Assembly: GCA_013306675.1 (NCBI GenBank)
Contig: JABLUY010000003.1
Coordinates: forward strand, 132,896-196,895
From: Thraustochytrium sp. TN22
Taxonomy: Eukaryota; Sar; Bigyra; Thraustochytrida; Thraustochytriidae
DNA: 64,000 nucleotides
Reading direction: 5' to 3'
In this document: piece by piece, positions 10,192 through 21,200 of the stretch
Position numbering within the stretch: position 1 is the first letter of the stretch
Layout of the letters: each line of letters starts with the position of its first letter
Program-made: the position numbers and the translations under genes
Notes under the pieces: generated by a model
Databases searched by the model: none
What the model was told of the DNA's origin: nothing
The model's input: the letters and a program-made list of their open reading frames with translations, nothing else

Positions 10192-11505
10192 TTTGAAGCG
10201 AGCGGACATTGCACTGTAGTAGCACTTCTTGCCCAGCTGCCGAACCCACTCGACCCGCGACGCAGGCGCAGGGAGGGCGACAAGAGGACGTAAATTTCCT
10301 GGCTAGTTATCTTGCCATACACACACATACATACATGCATACATACATACAACCATACATGATGTCTCCATAATGCTGCGTCGGTGAGAATGGGCCAATC
10401 CGCCCCCGCAACCGAGTACGTACCATTGTCTGCATGAGATTTCCCATCTCCTTGCCTCCCGCCGCGTCGTTGCTTGCTCCCGAGACACTCATGCAATCCC
10501 CCGAAGGCTCTTTTCGTTCCCAGTGCACCCCAGGCAGTCGGTCTGCGCCCGTGCCAAGGTCCCTTGCCCCCCCCACCCATCCGCAAACCACGTCTCTGGG
10601 GTGAAACCTCATCTCCCCTTTCGACTGCGCGACTGCGTCACTCGCCCACTTGCCCCCCGTGCGGCCAAAAGAAACTTCAATTTCGATGCGTCCTTTCCAG
10701 TGCCAGCCACCAGGGTCTGGGCAAGTCCCGCTTCCTCCCGACCTTGGGACTGGGGACACGTAGAACTCAACTTGTTATTTGCACCTTTCCACGCGAACGC
10801 GGCCGCCGTTCAAAGAGCGTCCCTCCACCAGCCAGCTGAAACAGATTCCGAAACATTAGGTAGTTGATACGAAGCGCAGACGGAAAAGGCCATGAGTCCG
10901 AATGATGGCGGGCACTGCATCTGAGCCGTGCAAGTGCAGTGCAGGACAGGGCAGCGCTGCCTCCTCCAACAGGGCAGCGCTTTCTCTCTCGTCGATCTCT
11001 CTCTTTCTTCATCGTCACGCACGCCTTGTTGGCCACCGGCCGGCCGGCCGGCCAGTCGCAGGCACGCTTCCTCGAGACACGGCGCGCCGCGTCCTGGCTG
11101 TTCAAACTCGAACTTGCTTCGGCAGGCGGCGGGCGGCCAGCCGGGTGCCGGCCACCGTCAGGCGGACCAAGACCCCGCGCTGCGGGTAGCGCCCAGCTAG
11201 CGAGAGCTGTAGGAGGGGGGCGCGCGCACACCGTTCTAGCGGCGCGCTGCGGGGCGCGTCTGGGCCACGCTCCCAGCGGGCGGGCAGCGACCTACCTCGC
11301 TTGTTCGCTTGGCGTCTAGCCGGCTGGGCAGCGCGCAACCAAAGCTCCGCCTCGCCATCTGCAAGCAAGCGAGCAAGCAAGCAAGCAGGCAAGCGAGCAT
11401 CGTCTTGCGGCGCGACGCGACGCGACGCGGCGCGGCGCGGCGCGGTGCGGTGTGGCGCGGCGCGGCGCGGCACGGTGCGGCGCAGGCCACGCGGGAGAGG
11501 GCGCC
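10192..11505. other. Intergenic region between IMPDH and the DENN-WW gene
   Basis: About 1.3 kb. A CATA microsatellite lies at about 10316-10360 in the likely 3' UTR of IMPDH. GCGAC/GGCGC pentanucleotide runs at about 11405-11475 precede the first exon of the next gene. No further gene was recognised on either strand. Confidence 0.55.
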
Positions 11506-14500
11506 ATGCCGAAGCGTCTCGTGCACTCCATCGCAGGTAAGTGCGGCGGCGGCGGCGAGGCAAAGGGCGCGGTAAAGGGCGCGGCAAGCGAAGGCGAGGA
11601 GAGGAGAGGAGAGGAGAGGAAAGGAAAGGTGAAGCTGACGGGTAGAGTCGGCGCTCGCAGTCGCGGAGTTTGATGAGCTCCAGGGCAACACGCTCAGCTA
11701 TGTGTACCCGGCGGAGCCCGAACCGGTCATCACGAGCCACCGGCGCGAGGACATTGCTGAGCTGTGCCTGCCGGACGGTGGCCACAAACACAGCAGCGAT
11801 TGCATCTACATATTGCTGACAGCCGAGCGGAATACGCCGCTCTATGGCTTCGCCTACTTTCGCAACCGCGAAAGCGCCGCCGAGAAGCGCGGCGCCAAGC
11901 AGCTCGCACTCCTTGTCGTGGCCACCTCGCCATACTTTGACCGCTTCCGGCCCTTTCTTACAGTCGCTGTCGAGGAGTACCTTGACAGTAATCAGAACAA
12001 GGCCGTCATCCACCAACTCTACGGCGCCCTCGAGAAGTCCTACCGCCGCACGCGCCGCCTCGCGGCCAATCGGCACAAGTCCTATGACAGCCTGGTCCAC
12101 CACGCCATCGAGAGCAGCGAGGAGGACGACGACCTTCTTCTCCAGGCCCGCCGGCCTGTAGCGCGTGTCGGCACCAACTCCACGCCCTCTTCGCCTTCGG
12201 GCCGGCGCCGCTCACAGAACGCGCCGGACCCGGACCAGCGCAGGTCCCTAGGCCGGGACCTACACGGCGGCATTGGCAATTCCACCGGCACTGGTGAGGG
12301 CAAACGACGCTCAAGCGCCCGTCTGAGCCTGCGTAGCAACCGGAGCTCCGCCACTCGCGCTAGCTGCGAGGCCGGTGAGACCACCACCGAGGCTGACTTC
12401 GACGCGAAATCCGAACTCGAGGCAGACGTGGAGCCGGCCGACCGCGAGGAGGAAGAAAACGGCGGCATCGTGGAGAACGGCGTGCACCGAACGAGCATCT
12501 ACTTCGGCAAGCTCAACAAGGTGCAAAACGGTCGCGGCCTGGACCACCTCGGCGTGCTGTCCAGCTCCTCCACCTACACGATGCACCTGTGGGGGCGGAT
12601 GTTCGTGATGCAGCCGCTACACACGCTGCGCAGCAACGAGTTTGGCGGTGTCTCCCTCCGGGACGTGGTGCTCAAGTTCCGCGTGCAGACTATGGCGCTC
12701 TGGGCCGCCCTCGTGGGCTTGCGCCGCGTGCTTGTGTGTGGGCCAGATAGTCAGGCGGAGACCGTCGGTGCGCTCGTGCTCTCCACCCCGCTTCTGCTCG
12801 GCCCGCTTGGCGCGCTCATCATCCCGAACCTTGTACCGTACGCCACGCTCGCCAATGTCGACCCGGTCACGCAGCACTCCAGCTACGTCTGCGGCACCAC
12901 GAACGGGCTCTTCGTCACCAAGGAGGCCTGGTACGACATCGCCATTGACCCGGTGAGCGGCAAGCTCACGGTGAGCGGCGCCAGCAGTATGGATCGCTCA
13001 CTCCTCAAGGTGCAAGGCTCGGACCTGGCCTTCATCAACCGCGTAATTGACGGCATCGAGAATGGCAAGCGTGAGGAGGATTGGGTGCGCTTTGAGTTCG
13101 CCACCTACACGCAGGACTTTCTCGACACTGTGCGGGAAATTGAAGTGGAGCGCCAGGCCCGCAACCAACCCTTGCAGCAGCAGCAGCAGCAGCAGCAGCA
13201 GAACGGTCTAGCGCAGGGCAACACACCGCCCGTAGTCGTAAGCCCCGGTCACGCGCACTCCAACTCGGACTTCTCCGGCACCACGTCCGAAGCGTCTGGC
13301 CTCGAGGCTGAGGGCTCGCGCTCGCGCCTTCTGTCCGTGCAACTGTGGCGCCAGCGCAGCACCAAGACCAAGAACAAGACGCCATTCCTCAAACGCAAGG
13401 CGCCCAAATCAGCGACCGAGAAGATTGCTCGCACCTTTGCTGGCTCTCCACTCTGGTTGCGCTACCGCTGGATGCAGCTCAACCCCGAGTCATACTCGAC
13501 CAGTCGTAAGCATCTCTCCAGGGTGCACGTGGTGCGTAACACGAGCCAGGGCGAGGACGCGGCATCCGGCTCGCTGCCGCCGCAGCCCCCGCAGCGACCT
13601 CGTGGCTGGAAGCGCAACGAGGACTCCGCCAAGCCGGACCCTGTCAGCGTCAAGCCTGTCAGTGCCAAGCCGGAGCGCACGTCAGCCAAGATGGAACCCG
13701 CCTCCACTGCCATGCCGGAGCCGCTTCTCAAAACAATGCCAGAGCCCGTTTTCACCGCACTGCCCGGCATGGCATCCTCGAGGACGCCGACGCCAACGTC
13801 GATGCCTCCAAAGACGCCCCCTCTCCCGACCTCCGCAGGGCCCGCGTCTCTGACCAACTCGAGCGGAGCGAGCTCCAAGAGAGGTGGCATGATGTCTGTG
13901 CTGATGTCGCGTCGCGGCTCGTCGCAGCAGCGCAGCTCGGCGTCCGCCTCTCTCCCTCCCAAGGTGGACATGAAGTCCGTCGCGCAGGCCTGCATCGTGC
14001 GCCGCGACAGCATGCGGCACACCGGGCGCTTCTCGGCTACTGGTGAAGACCAACCGCACCAGCGGGAACATGAGCAAGAGCAAGAACAAGAGGAACAAGA
14101 GCAACAAGAGTGGCAGGCAGCAGGGGACGGGCCGACGAGGGTGCTGAGCCAGGAGTTTTGCGCCCTCGAGCCGGACGACCTGGCGGCGGACGACTTTGGC
14201 AGCTCCTCCGGAAGAAGTTTCTCGTCGGACGATTCGATGCAAGCCGCACACGACCGCACGGCCGCCTACCTGGCGCAACAGTTGCATCCAGAGGAAGGCA
14301 GCAAGTCGCACGACAGCGATTCAAAGTGGCGCACGGCCATGACACCCGACGGCAAGGTTTACTTGTGGCACGTTGACACGAAGGAGACCAAGTGGCCGTC
14401 GGAGCCGGATCCGAATGGGCGGCCAGCGCGCAGCATTCGTGGGACCGCGCTCAAGCAGGAGCAGCAGCAGCAAGAGTATGGGGTGGTGGCCTCGCACCGC

Positions 14501-14980
14501 GGCGAAGAACCCGAGGAGGACGCGACCCCGCGGCGCCGCTCGCGCTTGAACCAGGCTCACACCGCACCAACGCCCGAGGGCGAGACGGCCTCGAGCGATC
14601 GCGAGTTCTTCGACGTGTCCACGGCGTCCATGGCAGACCGCCGACGCTCGCTCGGCGCCGCGTTGGGTAGGCAGCACTCGCGGGCGGCGTACGGACAGGA
14701 CAGTCGTGACGAGGACGAGGACGACGATGGTCTGGGTGAGGGCGAGGGCGCGACAAAGTGGGTAATGCTCAAGGGCCGCTGGCAACGCGTCACCGTACTA
14801 ATGCAGGAGGATCTGGAGCTCAAGACGGTGCGCAAAAGTGACTGGGTGGAGGCGTACACGCTGGAAGGCGAGAAGTTCTGGCACAACCTTCGGACCGGCG
14901 TCTCCCAGTGGGAGTTCCCCGGGACAATCACAACCAAGTCCTCGAGCGCGACGCCGCCCACGTCCGCCTCCGTGGCATGA
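11506..14980 (+). CDS. DENN-domain protein with two C-terminal WW-like domains (spliced)
   Basis: Two exons, 11506-11536 and 11661-14980, give 1116 residues. Exon 1 is only 31 bases (ATG CCG AAG ... then donor GTAAGT at 11537). The intron has a CTGAC branch site at about 11636 and a CAG acceptor ending at 11660. The join gives VAEFDELQGNTLSYVYP, the usual opening of a DENN module. Then come LCLPDGGH, YGFAYFRNRES, KRGAKQLALLVV, and near residue 406 SSYVCGTTNGLF, as in AVL9-type DENN proteins. DENN proteins are Rab exchange factors; that role is inferred. A poly-Gln tract (13173-13200) and a long Ser/Pro-rich region follow. WW-like segments lie at about residues 897-930 (W...KVYLWHVDTKETKWP) and 1070-1098 (EKFWHNLRTGVSQWEFP). 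Without the intron no ATG is available in frame. Confidence 0.85.
11537..11660 (+). other. Intron of the DENN-WW gene
   Basis: 124 bases: donor GTAAGT, a purine-rich GAGGA run in the middle, branch-site match GCTGACG about 25 bases before the end, and acceptor CAG. It interrupts a Val codon (phase 1). The spliced reading restores a canonical DENN N-terminus. Confidence 0.85.
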
Positions 14981-15149
14981 GAAGGCAGCGTGAGCAAGCA
15001 AGAGGGCGCCAAGGACAGGCGCCAAGCGCACTTGGTATTTGTAGGAAACAAGAAAAACGTGACGATGATGGACAGTGAGAAAGAAAAGAAAGGTAACACT
15101 CAGGCTCTTCTCGATCCAACAGCAGCTGGGCGGGCGGCCCCTGGCCGTC

Positions 15150-16244
15150 TCAAAGCTCCGGGTACATTTGCGCCGGGTCACAGCCCAGCTCGGTGAGCTT
15201 GATCCACGCCTGGATGGCGTCCGCCTTAAAGACGCGCCGGTTACGGTCGTAGTAGCGCACATGCCTGGCGAACTCGGGGTCCCAGCCAAGCGCCATGTCG
15301 GCAACGAGCATCATCCAGCGGCGGCCCGCGAAGAAAAGCTCGAACTGGCGCTTGCCTGCCGCCGTGCGCTTCTCGCGGAAGGAGCCAAAGGCGTTGTTGT
15401 AGAGAGACATGTAGCCGAGGCCGCCGTCGTAAGCGTTCCACTCGTGCGGCGCGAAGGCGTACCAGGCGTTTTCGTAGCCGCTGTGCTCCGGGTGGCAGCG
15501 ACCGAACTGATGCCCGAGTAAAATGAGACAGACGGTCTCCTTGTCATCGAAGCCCATGCGCTGGAAGGTGGCACGCACCGCGTTGATGGTGGGCGCCTCG
15601 CGCACGTGTGGCGGCGCGTCAGGCGGCGCGTCTGGGTCCGGCCCCAGGTCCGCCGCAGGCAGACGCGAGGTGTTCGGGTTCACCGTGCCGTGGCCAAACG
15701 GGCACTTGCCCGTGCCATAGATGCTCACGGCCGTGTCAGGGTCGTAGTCCGGCCGGCCCGTCTTGAACGGAATGTGCGGGCCGCCTGCGTACTCGATGGC
15801 CACCGTGCCGGCCAGGACCCAGAGGTCGGCGTACGAAAGCCAAGGGAAGCGCGCCTTGATGGGCTCCAGCAGCTCGCGCGCCTTGCCCAGCCCGCTGTTC
15901 TCCGGGTCGTTCGCCTCCTCCTCGAAGTTGTACGTGCCGCCCCACGAGCCGCCGTTCCCGGCGTCCTTGTCGTACGTGCCGCACATGTGCCAGGAGAACC
16001 GGATGAACAGCGGCGCGTGGCTGCCATCGTCGTGGTTTGGCGCCCACATGATGCGCCTCAGAGCGTGGCGTACTTCGGACAGGTCGCGCCGCCCGGCCTG
16101 GTCGCCCTCCGCCGCCGCCGTCAGCTCCGCCGAGGTCTCCCCCGCGCCGCCGCCGCTGCCGCCGCTGCTCATCATCGACGCGCCCCGCGTCAGCCGGGAC
16201 CCAAGCCGCGGCAGAGCGCTCGTCAGCGTCCTCCGCGCGGACAT
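15150..16244 (-). CDS. CCP: Cytochrome c peroxidase-like class I heme peroxidase, mitochondrial
   Basis: A 364-residue protein from an ATG at 16244. The first 35 residues have five Arg and no acidic residue, as expected of a mitochondrial targeting peptide. The distal heme pocket IRFSWH gives R82, W85 and H86. The proximal His is H245 in LLGHQFGRCH, the Trp equivalent to yeast CCP Trp191 is W261 in SGYENAW, and the proximal Asp is D316 in VADMAL. These define class I (CCP/ascorbate peroxidase) enzymes, which reduce hydrogen peroxide. The targeting peptide and overall pattern favour cytochrome c peroxidase, but the electron donor cannot be settled by eye. Its stop lies 170 bases from that of the DENN-WW gene (convergent). 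Confidence 0.92.
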   Translation of the reverse strand: MSARRTLTSALPRLGSRLTRGASMMSSGGSGGGAGETSAELTAAAEGDQAGRRDLSEVRHALRRIMWAPNHDDGSHAPLFIRFSWHMCGTYDKDAGNGGSWGGTYNFEEEANDPENSGLGKARELLEPIKARFPWLSYADLWVLAGTVAIEYAGGPHIPFKTGRPDYDPDTAVSIYGTGKCPFGHGTVNPNTSRLPAADLGPDPDAPPDAPPHVREAPTINAVRATFQRMGFDDKETVCLILLGHQFGRCHPEHSGYENAWYAFAPHEWNAYDGGLGYMSLYNNAFGSFREKRTAAGKRQFELFFAGRRWMMLVADMALGWDPEFARHVRYYDRNRRVFKADAIQAWIKLTELGCDPAQMYPEL

Positions 16245-16737
16245 GCGCGCCTGCTCCGAGCTCCGAGCGGACCTGCGAGTAGTATGCTTGGCCGCGCGCG
16301 CAGCCGCCGCCGCGCCGCCCTCGGAGATGGACGCGCCGTTTCCGACGCTTTCTGACGTCCACTCTGACGTCCACTTGTCGAGCGCGGCATCCCCACTGGC
16401 ACTTCAAGCACTTCAACTTGCACGCGCCACGCATTGCACGGATTGCCACGCAAGTCAACGAGGAAGGCGGGGACTTTGGCCCCGGGTTCCCCGGGCTCTC
16501 CTTCGTGCACAACGCTGGTTGCGCCAACGCGCCGCTGGACCAGCGCTGGGATGCTTTTCCTGTTGCGTCCTTCGTGGTGTCTTCCGCACCCGCCGCTACG
16601 ACCAGCGTGCGCTTTGTTCTTCGTTCCTTGGCCACGCTTTGCGCATCATGATGCCAGCAGTTCCCTTTCTCACCGATCTTATCTGCCTGTGCCGCTTGCC
16701 TGTCTTGTGGCGCGACTTGGCTCCCTACTCGACCATC
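16245..16737. other. Intergenic region upstream of the peroxidase
   Basis: About 490 bases between the peroxidase start (-) and the gag-like frame (+). No coding or structural signal was recognised here. Confidence 0.5.
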
Positions 16738-17631
16738 ATGGCTCCGAGCGCTGGCGCTCCTGGTGTGCCTGATACCGCGAGCGCCCCTGCTGCGCCGGGT
16801 ACTGATGCGCTCACCGACTTCGCGGCGGCCGTCCGCCTCCAAAGCATGCTGCCGACGCTCTCCGAGATGACGCGCGGCGCGTTCATCGCGTGGCAGGCCC
16901 CGTTCGCCGTCGCGATGCGCAACATCGGACTCAAGATCGCCTTTCATGGCCTCCCGTTTCCTGGCTGGACCCCGGACGTGTCCCAGCCGACGCTCCTCCC
17001 GGAGTCTGTGTCCACCATGCAGGATGAAGTTCTCTTTCAGTACCTGACCCAGTCCCTGCATCGTTCGCTGCATCCCTACTTGTTCAATAAGCCTATAGGC
17101 AGTGGCTGCCATGCCCTGCATCGCCTCGCTTCGACCTTCTTCGAGACCACCATCGACGCCAAGCTGCAGGCCAAGCTGCAGGCCAAGCTGCAGGCCAAGC
17201 TGCAGGCCAAGCTGCAGGCCCTCCAGGATCTCCTCCGCTTTCCCGCCTTCCCGGCGCTACCGCCTGGCGGGACCCTCGAGGCATGCAATCAGCACTTCGC
17301 CGATTTCATCGCACTCAGCGACCGGTTGGACGAATCCTACACCCGGGACGAGCTGGCCTTCGTCGTCCTGACCCGCAGCCTACCGAGCAATCACGTCGGG
17401 ATCAACGACCTTGTCGACAGTCTCTACCTCAAGGACGTGGCGCCTGCGCTGTGCGAGGCTGCACGGCAGAGATACCAGAGTCCTGGCGCAGCGAGCGTTA
17501 GCGCGACACCGGCAGGTACTATGCCACCCACATTAGGCGTGGAGCGGGGCGATGGATGGGTTGGCAAAGGGTGCGTGGCCGTGCACGGCATCGAAGAGGA
17601 CAAGCCCAAGTCTGGGAGAGGCAGTCAATGA
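16738..17631 (+). mobile_element. Gag-like fragment of an LTR (Ty1/copia-type) retrotransposon, fossil
   Basis: A single frame of 297 residues. The middle resembles the helical capsid region of copia-type Gag: a segment with STFFETTIDAKLQ, then CNQHFADFIALSDRLDESY, then DELAFVVLTRSLPSNH, matching the pattern of a short linker, an Ala/Leu helix and a LP-ending helix. A 12-bp unit is repeated five times inside it at 17158-17217. No protease, integrase or reverse-transcriptase region and no terminal repeats were seen nearby, so this is at most an incomplete remnant. Age cannot be judged. It could instead be an unrelated lineage-specific gene. Confidence 0.35.
17158..17217 (+). repeat. Five-copy 12-bp tandem repeat
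   Basis: The unit GCCAAGCTGCAG is repeated five times without mismatch and codes the tetrapeptide AKLQ in the gag-like frame. This suggests recent slippage. Confidence 0.9.
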
Positions 17632-18236
17632 AGAGGCGGGAGGGAGCTCAGGTTGGCTTGCTTACCCTGGAGGAAGGAAGGTCAATGAAGTTGCAATCTT
17701 TGGGGTGGGGCGTGGCCATTGCCAACGCCAATGCGAGGGTTCGAGAGGCTGGTACCAAAAGCAACTGGCGATGCCCTTTCTTTTCTCGCGCAGGGGTTCT
17801 TGCGCACTTGCAAGTGGCCACTACTTTGCATACGGGGTCATCAATGGCGCCTGTGCAAAGCAGCTGTAGTGCGTGACCGTGCGATCGCGTCCTTGTTGTT
17901 TTCTCCTTCCTTTTCTTTTTCCGCCGAGGCCAAGCAAAAGAGAACCAAGCGAGCCCGACGACATGCTGCGCTCGGTGACAGCGCATTCGTCGTCTTCACC
18001 ACCGTATCGCCGCTCGGAGCTTTCGCAACGAAAACCATTCCTTGGCGCCCTTCTCCACGGGCGACCGCAACGCCCAGATGCCCACGCTCACGTTCGAAGC
18101 AAGCTACACGTATAGCGCCCACCCTCCTGCCTCACGACATCATGCCCCGTGCATGCCAGCCGCTGCAGTGCTGGCTCGCGCGCGCCCAGGCGGCCGCGCC
18201 GGCGGGCCAAGCCTTGGAGTGACGGTTAGGTAGGCG
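17632..18236. other. Intergenic region upstream of POLA1
   Basis: About 600 bases with lower GC than the flanking genes. A TTCGAA box lies at 18093-18098, 139 bases before the first POLA1 ATG. No gene was recognised. Confidence 0.5.
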
Positions 18237-21200
18237 ATGGCGGGGTCGCGGCGGTGGTTAGGCTCGCCTCGCGCGCCCGACCGGGCGAGCAAACGGCGAA
18301 GACCCGGTCGCGCGCTTCGGTCGCGCGCGGTGCGTGGCAAGCGCGGGCGGGCGGCAGCGCGGCGCGGCAGGATGTCGGGGCGGCCGGCGCGGTCGCGCGA
18401 GTCCAAGTCGGCGCGCGCGCGGCGCGAGGCGCTGGAGAAGCACCGGCGCATGCGCGAGCTGGGGCTGCGAAACGCGGACCTGGACGAGAGCAGCGAGTCG
18501 GAGGACGAGGGCGCGCAGGAGAGCGACCGGGCGCGGCTGCGCGCGGCGGAGCGCGAACTCGGCGACTTCGTGGTGGACGACGACGGCACGGGCTATCAGG
18601 ACCGCGACGACGACGACGACGACGACGATGACGAACATGCCGGGGAGGACGCGGCGGACGACGCCAAGGCGCGCGGCAAGAAGAGCGCGCAGGCCCGCCG
18701 CAAGGAGAAGCTGGACGCCAAGGAGGTGACGGGCAGCACGCCGTCGCTCAAGAGCATGTTCACGAAGATGGGCAAGGACCGCGCGAACGCGGTGGGCCCG
18801 CGGAGCGGCGGCGGCAGCGGCGGCCTGGGCGCATCCGCGAAGGAGGCGGCGGCCGAGGCCGAGGCGCTGGCGGGCGGCTCCTTCATGGACTCCATCATGA
18901 GCGATCTGCTGCAGTCGAGCTCTGCCAAGAAGCGCAAGAAGGGCCACAAGCTCAAGCGCAGCAGCAAGAAGAAGCGAAGCAGCGAGGGCCTGCGGGCCGC
19001 CCGTGCGGCGCGCGCGGAGGAACAGGAAGGCGACGAGGAGGCCGAGGAGGAGATGCTGGGGGCCTCGCACAGCGGCGGTGCTCGGGCCGCGACCACTGCG
19101 GCCGCCGACAGTGACGAGGATGACGACGCTCCTCTCATGATGGGTGGCGACAGTGACGACGACGAAGATGACAACGACGCTGCCGTGGAGACTCGGGAGG
19201 TCCGCAAGGCGGCGGGCAAGAAGGAAGAGACGGACGACGTTGCGATGGAGGACGTCTCGCCCGCAGACGTGCCGGGTGAGGTCAAGAAGGAGGAGGAGGA
19301 GGAGGAGGAGGGCGGGGATGAGCCGTCGCCCAAGGCGGCGGCGGCGGCAGCCAACCCCGCGCCGACGGGCAAGGCCGCTCTGCTTGCGGCGGCGCGCAAG
19401 AAGCCCGTGCGCAGCGCGCCAAAGCGCAAGCCGCCATCGACGCCGCCTCATCAGGACAAGGGCGTGACGTTCATGAGCACGCCGCCGGCCGGACGCGGGC
19501 CTGCGGGCGACGACGACGACGACGGGTCCGAGGACAAGGACTCCTCCGGGTGGCGTTCGAGCCAGGCCAAGGCGGCCGAGGCAGACGAGGCTGGGAGTGG
19601 CGCGGCGGGCGCCGGCGCGGCGGCCGTGGCGGCCGACAAGGTGATGGAAGATCTCGAGGAGGAGGACGGGCGCAAGTACGTGGACCTCTTCTGGCTGGAC
19701 ATGTACGAGAACTACTACACGATGAAGGGCCGACTGCACCTGTTTGGCAAGACGTGGTGCAAGCGCACGAAGCAGTTCGTGAGCTGCCACGTGGAGGTGC
19801 ACGACCTGAACCGCGTGCTCTACGTGTTGCCGCGCAAGGACGCGGAGTTCCAGGACGTCTTCGCGGAGGTGCAGAAGAAGATTGTGGAAAAGGTGGTGAG
19901 CCGCAACAAGCAGGGCGAGCGCGTGTACAAGTGCCGCAAGACGCTGCTCAAGTACGCGTTTGAGCTGCCGGGCGTGCCGCGCGAGGAGACCGAATACCTG
20001 GAGGTGCAGTACCCGATGTGCGCGGAGAAGGAGCGCGTGGCCTTTGACGCGGATGGCGACACGTTCGCGCGCGTCTTCGGCACGCATCAGACGGGCGTGG
20101 AGCAGTTCCTGCTGGCGCGCGACATCATGGGCCCCGGATGGCTGCGCATCTACGACGTGCAGAGCCCGGGCGAGCGCGTCTCGTCGTGGTGCCGGTACAA
20201 CTTCGTGGTGGACGGGCCGCGGTCTGTGCACACGCTCAAGGATGTCCTGGTGCGGCAGGCGACGGCGGCGGCCGAGGAGGGCGGCACGGACGCTTCGGCG
20301 AGCATCTCGCTTCCGCCCCCGCCTCCGCTGCGCGTGCTCTCGCTCTCGCTCAAGACCAAGGTGGACGCCAAGTCGCACGAGCATCAGATCATGGTGGTCT
20401 CGGGGCTGCTGCGCGACGAGGTGGATGTGGTGAGTGCGACGGAGGGGGCCGAGGACCCGGCCAAGGCGCGTGCCTTTACGATTGTCCGCGGCGAGAAGAC
20501 GGGCGCCGGCTTCCCGGTGGGCTTCAGGGAGGCGGCCAAGCGGCGCGGCCCGCAGATCTCGGTGCAGTCGAGCGAGCGCGCGCTGCTAAGCTTTCTGCTG
20601 GTGCAGCTGCACAAGCACGACCCGGACATGATCGTGGGCCACAACATCCGCAACTTCGAGCTGGACGTACTGCTGGCGCGCATGCGCAAGCTGGACATTG
20701 GTATGCAGTGGTCCAAGGTGGGCCGGCTCAAGATGGCCAAGATGCCCGGGCGGCGCGCGGATGGCGGCGGCTTCTTCGCCGGGAGCAACCTGACGCCCGG
20801 GCGGCTGCTGCTGGACACGTTGACGACGGCACGCGAGCTGCTGCTGGGCCAACGCAGCTACGCGCTGAACGAGCTGTGCCGCACGCAGCTGGGGCGCGAG
20901 CGTCACGAGGTCACGCCAGTGCAGGTGCCGCAGTACTACCAGGAGAAGGACTGGCTGTTCAAGCTGGTGCAGCGCAACGAGGCGGACGCCTGGCTCACGC
21001 TGCTGTTGGCCTTCAAGCTGGAGGCCGTGCCGCTGACCATGCAGCTCACGCAACTCGGCGGCAACCTGTGGTCGCGCACGCTGGCGGGCGGCCGCGCGGA
21101 GCGCATCGAGCACCTGTTGCTGCATGAATTCCATCGCCAGGGCTACCTGCTGCCCGACAAGGTGTTCAAGTCCGATGCGGAGGCCAAGGGCGGCAAGGGC

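Noticed and set aside
7930-10209. A 759-residue minus-strand frame opposite IMPDH
   Set aside because: Antisense shadow covering a near-universal enzyme gene.
15763-16737. Upstream part of the plus-strand frame that contains the gag-like region
   Set aside because: It is antisense to the cytochrome c peroxidase and shows no similarity of its own.
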